From NCBI GenBank assembly GCA_022774645.1, contig JALFKQ010000021.1, forward strand, positions 1 to 64,000: a stretch of 64,000 bases of DNA, in the 5' to 3' direction. The first letter of the stretch is position 1. Each line of letters starts with the position of its first letter. Source of the DNA: Mycoplasmatota bacterium (lineage in GTDB: Bacteria; Bacillota_I; Bacilli_A; RF39; UBA660). This document shows positions 59,064-64,000 of this stretch, piece by piece. A program made the position numbers and the translations under genes. Below the pieces are notes generated by a model, which worked only from the letters and a program-made list of their open reading frames with translations, was not told the DNA's origin and searched no databases.

Positions 59064-62000
59064 ATGAGAATATCAATAATAAGAAGTAGAATTATAGAAG
59101 ATTTATTATTACCTCAAGTTATAGAAGGAACTTATTGGATAAAAGATTTTGATATAAATGGTAATAAATCAAATTTCATATCATTAGAAGCAGTAGAAGG
59201 TAAATGGAAAATAATTAATAATAATGAAAGTTACTGTATAGATGATATAGAAAATAAAATAGAAGATGTTTATCTTGAAACAAATAAATTTTATACAATT
59301 TATAATACAACAACAAAAAGTAAACTAAAATTTTATACAAGCGACATAGAATTTAAAAATGATTCATATATGATTAATAATTATTTAAAAGATAAAATAA
59401 CTATAGGATCATTGGATTCAAATAAAATAATATATAAACATTTAGATGATGTGACAGCTACAATTGAACAAATTGAAAATAGTGTAGTATTAGTACTTAA
59501 TACAACGGCAAAAACTTCAGTCTATATTAACAAATCAAGAGTGAATGATACTACTTTACTTTCAAATGGAGATATTATTTTCATAAATGGACTTAAAATA
59601 GTTTATTATGAAGAAATGGATAATGAAGTATTAAAATATTTATTTGTAGATAAAACTGCAATAGTGAATATGGAACAAAGAAATATCAAAACTGCTATAA
59701 ATAAAGAATATGTTGAAGATGAGGAAGAAGTAGAATATCCTTTATTTGAAGAAAAAGACTATTTCAATAAAAAGCCAAGATTTGTAAGTGATATTAAACC
59801 ACTTGATATTTCTATTGATAATCCACCATCTAAAATACAAGAAAATAAAATGCCATTATTACTTACAATTGGGCCAATGATAACAATGTCATTAACATCA
59901 CTTTTAGTTGGATATACAGCACTAGATAATGTATTAAAAAAAGATACTACTTGGGCACAAGCAATGCCATCATTAATAATATGTTTTACAATGCTTGCTG
60001 GTGTAATAATTTGGCCAGTACTAACAAGAATGTATACTAAAAAAATGACAAAAAAACAAGAAGCAGAAAAAGCAGAAAAATATACTAAATATTTAGAAGA
60101 AAAAAGAAAAACAATAAATGATGCTAAAAGTGAACAAGAAAAAATATTATGTAATAAATATTTGAGTACCAAAGAATGTAGCGAAGTTATACTTAGAAAT
60201 TACACTACATTATGGGAAAGAAGACCAGAAGATGAAGACTTTTTATCAGTTAACTTAGGTAGTGGAACTTACAAAATGTTTATAAATATGCCAATACCAG
60301 AAAAACATTTTCAAATGGAAGAAGATGATTTAGAAAAGAAAGTTACTGAACTATATGATGAAAAAAGAATGCTAGAAAATGTTCCAGTTGTATATTCATT
60401 CATCAAAAACTATGTAAGTGGATTTATTGGTGAAGATATAATAACTCACGAATATATAAAACAAATATTAATTCAATTATTAGCATTTCATAGTTACGAC
60501 AATTTAAAAATAGTAGTCTTAACTGATGAAGAAAATGAACATTATTTTGAATTTTTAAAATGTTTACCACATTGTTTTTCAAATGATAAAAAAATGAGAT
60601 TCTTTGCTACTAATAATAATGAATATAAAGAAGTATGTTATTTTTTAGATAGAATATATAATGAAAAACAAGAAAAAGTACAAGAAACTAAAAAAATAAC
60701 AATAGATAAAACATATTTAATAATAACCAATAATTTCAAAAAGATCAGAGATTACTCTGTAATTAAAAAAATATTAGAAAATAAAGAATATTTTGGATTT
60801 AGTTTAATAATTGCTGATAATAAAATAACTAATTTGCCAAGTGAATGTAATTCATTTATAAAGTTATCTGTTGAAAAGGGTTCACTACAATATGCTAAAA
60901 CAAGTGAACAAGATATGATAAGTTTTAATGTCAATCTAAAAGAAAAAATAGATTATGAAACTTGTTCTAAGATACTTGCTAATATGCCTATTGATATAGA
61001 AAATGAAGTAGATGGAAAAATACCAAATAAAATAGGTTTCTTAGAAATGTATGATGTTGGTAAAGTAGAACAATTAAACTCATCTATGAGATGGGAACAA
61101 AATAATCCTACTATTAATTTACAAGCACCAATAGGTATTGGAAAAAATGGGGAACAAATAATATTAGATGCTCATGAGAACTTTCATGGACCTCACGGAT
61201 TAATTGCTGGTTCTACCGGTAGTGGTAAGTCAGAACTTATAATAACATTTATACTATCACTTGCCGTTAATTACAGTCCAGAAGAAGTACAATTTATACT
61301 TATAGATTATAAAGGTGGAGGACTAGCTGGAGCATTTGATAATAACAATATGAAGCTTCCACATATAGTAGGTACAATAACTAACTTAGACACAAATGAT
61401 ATGAATAGAAGTTTTGCATCAATACAAAGTGAACTTAAAAGAAGACAAGAGATATTTAATAAAACAAGAGAATTAACTGGTGAAAGCACTGTGGATATTT
61501 ATAAATATCAAAGAATGTATAGAGAAAAAATAGTAACAGAACCAGTTTCACACTTATTCATTATTTGTGATGAGTTTGCAGAACTAAAAATGCAAAAATA
61601 TGAATTTATGGAACAACTTATAAGTACAGCTAGAATCGGTAGAGGTCTTGGTATACACCTAATTTTAGCAACACAAAAGCCAAGTGGAATAGTTGACCCA
61701 CAAATATGGAGTAATACAAGATTTAGAATTTGTATGAAAGTACAAGACAAAGTAGACTCAAATGAAATAATTAAATGTTCAGATGCAGCATTTTTAAGTA
61801 CAGTAGGTAGATTCTATTTTCAAGTTGGTTATAATGAAATATTTGTACTTGGACAAGCAGCATGGGCAGGCACTAGATACTTACCATCTGACAAAGTTAA
61901 AAAAACAATTGATACAAATATAGAGTTTATTGATAATATTGGTAATATAATAAAAACATCAAATACAAAAACACAAAAATTCGTTGTATATGAACAATTA

Positions 62001-63668
62001 GGCGAAGAACTTACTAATATAATAAAATATTTAGACAAAACAGCTAAAGAAAAAAATATAGCTGCTAAACCATTATGGCTAGAAAGATTATCAAATAATA
62101 TATTGGTAGATAACTTAATTAAAAAATATAACTATAATAAAGCAGGAAATATAATAAACTTAGTGATAGGTGAATATGATATACCAAGTAATCAAGAACA
62201 AAGATTACTTTCATTAAATCTATCAGAAAGTGGAAATACTGTTATATATGGTGTTACTGGTAGCGGTAAAGAAAACTTCTTAACAACATTACTATATTCT
62301 TCAATGTTATATTATAGTCCAAAAGAAATTAACTATTATATTATTGATTTCGGTTCAGCATCACTTAGAATATTTGAAGAGTGTAATATGATTGGTGACA
62401 TTGTTAATAATGAAGATGCAGATAAAATAGAAAATCTATTTAAATTATTAGAATCATCAATAGAACAAAGAAAGAAATTATTTTATCAATACAATGGAGA
62501 TTATTTAACATACATAAAAAATACTAATAATTTAATACCTGCAATTGTTGTAATAATAAATAATTTTGAGTTATATGATGAATCATATGAAAAATATAAT
62601 GAAAGATTAATAATGTTAACAAGAGAATGTAATAAGTATGGAATTTACTTTATTGTTACTTCTAACACACCAAACGGATTGAAAAGTAAATTAAAACAAA
62701 ACTTTGGACAAATATATTCCCTACAACAGAATAAAGAAGAAGATTATAACACAATATTTAGTACAAATAAAAAAGTTTATCCAACAAACATATTTGGTAG
62801 AGGAATAATAAAAGAAGATAACATTTATGAATTCCAAACAGCTTTTGCATCTGATATAGATAATATTAATAACTTTATAAAAGAAAAAATATCAGTATAC
62901 AATACACAATATCCAGAAACAGCTTCAAAAATTCCAGTATTACCAGATGTAATAAATTACAAAGATTTAGATTTAAGTTCATTAAAACAAACTGAATATC
63001 CAATAGGTCTAAATAAAGATACATTAAGAATCAGTAAAATAGATTTCAATAAAAACTATATTACATTAATAACTGGTCAAGATATTACAATATATACAAA
63101 ATTCATAAATAATTTAATATATCAATTCTTGAAAAATAATTTATATACAATAACTATTAATTCAGAAAATATAGATATAGATGAAAATATAATTAATAGT
63201 AGTGATTATAATGATAAAAGATTTGATGATATATATTTAAAAATTAAAAATTATATAAATGAATGTGTAGAAACATATGAAAATAATAATTATGATAGAA
63301 ACATATTTGATAAATCAAAAAGACTAGTTTGTGTTATATTAGGTTTCTCAAATTTTAAATCAAAATTAAGTGATGAGAATAGTAAAGAACTTGATAAACT
63401 AATTATCAAAGCAAAAGAATTAGAAGTAATAGACTTCATTTTAATAGACTCATCAAGCAATTTAAAACAATTAGAATTTGAAAGTTGGTTTAAAAAATCA
63501 GTTAACACAAATAATGGAATTTGGCTAGGAAATGGTATAGCTACACAATATAACTTTAGAATTAATAATAAATTAGATGAATTTACAAAAGAAATACCAA
63601 TAAATTATTGTTATGTTATTAGAAATGGACAAGCTGAATTTGTAAAATACATTGATAATATCGATTAA
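59064..63668 (+). CDS. essC: EssC/YukBA-type T7SS ATPase
   Basis: Membrane motor of type VII secretion (1534 aa). Two FHA-like domains lie at the N-terminus (about residues 1-200). A pair of membrane spans (~263-286 and ~300-325) and a helical linker follow. D1 carries Walker A GSTGSGKS (716-723) and the Walker B line IICDEFAE. D2 has GVTGSGKE (1063-1070), where Glu stands for the usual Ser/Thr. A third, degenerate domain has LITGQDITIYTKF instead of a P-loop. Only D1 looks fully competent. Length matches EssC (~1480). Confidence 0.93.
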   Translation: MRISIIRSRIIEDLLLPQVIEGTYWIKDFDINGNKSNFISLEAVEGKWKIINNNESYCIDDIENKIEDVYLETNKFYTIYNTTTKSKLKFYTSDIEFKNDSYMINNYLKDKITIGSLDSNKIIYKHLDDVTATIEQIENSVVLVLNTTAKTSVYINKSRVNDTTLLSNGDIIFINGLKIVYYEEMDNEVLKYLFVDKTAIVNMEQRNIKTAINKEYVEDEEEVEYPLFEEKDYFNKKPRFVSDIKPLDISIDNPPSKIQENKMPLLLTIGPMITMSLTSLLVGYTALDNVLKKDTTWAQAMPSLIICFTMLAGVIIWPVLTRMYTKKMTKKQEAEKAEKYTKYLEEKRKTINDAKSEQEKILCNKYLSTKECSEVILRNYTTLWERRPEDEDFLSVNLGSGTYKMFINMPIPEKHFQMEEDDLEKKVTELYDEKRMLENVPVVYSFIKNYVSGFIGEDIITHEYIKQILIQLLAFHSYDNLKIVVLTDEENEHYFEFLKCLPHCFSNDKKMRFFATNNNEYKEVCYFLDRIYNEKQEKVQETKKITIDKTYLIITNNFKKIRDYSVIKKILENKEYFGFSLIIADNKITNLPSECNSFIKLSVEKGSLQYAKTSEQDMISFNVNLKEKIDYETCSKILANMPIDIENEVDGKIPNKIGFLEMYDVGKVEQLNSSMRWEQNNPTINLQAPIGIGKNGEQIILDAHENFHGPHGLIAGSTGSGKSELIITFILSLAVNYSPEEVQFILIDYKGGGLAGAFDNNNMKLPHIVGTITNLDTNDMNRSFASIQSELKRRQEIFNKTRELTGESTVDIYKYQRMYREKIVTEPVSHLFIICDEFAELKMQKYEFMEQLISTARIGRGLGIHLILATQKPSGIVDPQIWSNTRFRICMKVQDKVDSNEIIKCSDAAFLSTVGRFYFQVGYNEIFVLGQAAWAGTRYLPSDKVKKTIDTNIEFIDNIGNIIKTSNTKTQKFVVYEQLGEELTNIIKYLDKTAKEKNIAAKPLWLERLSNNILVDNLIKKYNYNKAGNIINLVIGEYDIPSNQEQRLLSLNLSESGNTVIYGVTGSGKENFLTTLLYSSMLYYSPKEINYYIIDFGSASLRIFEECNMIGDIVNNEDADKIENLFKLLESSIEQRKKLFYQYNGDYLTYIKNTNNLIPAIVVIINNFELYDESYEKYNERLIMLTRECNKYGIYFIVTSNTPNGLKSKLKQNFGQIYSLQQNKEEDYNTIFSTNKKVYPTNIFGRGIIKEDNIYEFQTAFASDIDNINNFIKEKISVYNTQYPETASKIPVLPDVINYKDLDLSSLKQTEYPIGLNKDTLRISKIDFNKNYITLITGQDITIYTKFINNLIYQFLKNNLYTITINSENIDIDENIINSSDYNDKRFDDIYLKIKNYINECVETYENNNYDRNIFDKSKRLVCVILGFSNFKSKLSDENSKELDKLIIKAKELEVIDFILIDSSSNLKQLEFESWFKKSVNTNNGIWLGNGIATQYNFRINNKLDEFTKEIPINYCYVIRNGQAEFVKYIDNID

Positions 63669-63690
63669 GAACTTCATTAGAAGTTCTTTT
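63668..63690 (+). terminator. Terminator of the essC gene
   Basis: An 8-bp perfect stem (63668-63675 with 63680-63687) beginning at the last base of the stop codon, then T residues. Confidence 0.8.
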
Positions 63691-63753
63691 AATATAGACT
63701 AAAAATAAAAAATATTGTAAAATTAATTATAGAGTATAGAAAGGAATATCATT

Positions 63754-64000
63754 ATGAAGATAGATACAGAAACATTAACAGTAGCAGTATCTCTTTTAGA
63801 AAGTCATACACATACAATAAATTTAGCTAACATTGATATTAATGATGCATGTAATAATTTTATAGGAATGGGTGAATATATAGAAGAGTTGCAAAGACAT
63901 TATAAAGAATATGAAGCAATCATTTTAAAAACAATAAATAGATTAAAACAAATGTCATATTTTATTAATAATGAAGTAATAAAACAATATCAAAATGTAG
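63754..64000 (+). CDS. Incomplete unknown gene at the window edge, T7SS-linked by position
   Basis: An ATG at 63754 with AAAGGAAT upstream opens a frame of 82 residues that runs off the window. The piece is helical (ETLTVAVSLLESHTHTIN, then YIEELQRHYKEYEAIILKTINRLK), which fits a small WXG100/LXG-like or Ess accessory protein. The family cannot be named. It lies after the essC terminator and so has its own transcript. Confidence 0.55.
   Translation, partial: MKIDTETLTVAVSLLESHTHTINLANIDINDACNNFIGMGEYIEELQRHYKEYEAIILKTINRLKQMSYFINNEVIKQYQNV

Noticed and set aside
1-64000. Insertion sequences, prophage, integrases or replication origin
   Set aside because: No transposase, integrase, phage structural gene or DnaA-box cluster was recognised on either strand.

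Overview
The window is 64 kb of very AT-rich DNA using the standard bacterial code (UGA ends infB, for example). Gene content points to a low-GC Bacillota/Bacilli lineage with a Gram-positive cell wall, probably an uncultured gut-type bacterium. Evidence: PrsA foldase, a PASTA-containing penicillin-binding protein, a VanY-type carboxypeptidase, LPxTG-free lipoproteins, T-box leaders, an L20-type infC leader, YjcZ-like mini-proteins, YtxH, and an EssC-type type VII secretion (T7SS) ATPase. Promoters are mostly textbook TTGaca-N17-TAtaaT and most transcription units end in clear hairpin/T-run terminators, often with the stop codon inside the stem.

Layout. 0-9.5 kb: recX, an Ig-domain polysaccharide deacetylase, prsA, two Cys-rich mini-proteins, serS, an M3-like peptidase, a degenerate NodB-like protein, a degenerate ATP-grasp protein, and a Y-family polymerase with an apparent leaderless promoter. 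9.5-20 kb: a Clp-like AAA+ ATPase; the rimP-nusA-ylxR-infB-rbfA translation operon (rimP truncated); two small unknown genes; and a T-box-controlled HD-domain gene plus valS. 20-33 kb: membrane and HerA-like genes, a pilin-like surface protein, HIT, a cysteine desulfurase, ssb, a YhcG/DUF1016 nuclease, a large DUF285-repeat surface protein, deoA, a cadherin-like membrane protein, vanY and queH. 33-43 kb: glyA; a PBP; a PilB/GspE ATPase divergent from a prepilin; then an odd run of prepilin, bacterial-type proS, a giant Gly/Cys-repeat secreted protein and two paralogous lipoproteins. 43-47 kb: arginine deiminase genes with carbamate kinase fused in frame to a YfcC-type transporter. 47-57 kb: trmB; a lipoprotein/coiled-coil/YtxH run; a candidate small RNA; a second T-box with an archaeal/eukaryal-type proS; infC-rpmI-rplT (infC apparently starts at AUA, L20 carries an extra Rho_N/SAP-like tail); smr, rsmE and mtaB. 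57-64 kb: a zinc-ribbon membrane protein, then a T7SS locus (WXG100 protein, a frameshifted substrate-like gene, tRNA-Met, YukD-like protein, EssC, and an incomplete gene at the edge).

How it fits together. The window mixes housekeeping translation and RNA-modification genes with cell-surface genes. The most unusual material is the surface/secretion part. A pilus-type ATPase and prepilin are head-to-head, next to a secreted protein with nine 18-residue CxCxxCxxxC units inside a glycine-rich domain. A second, separate export machine (T7SS) lies at the right edge. All identifications are from reading the sequence; no database search was run.
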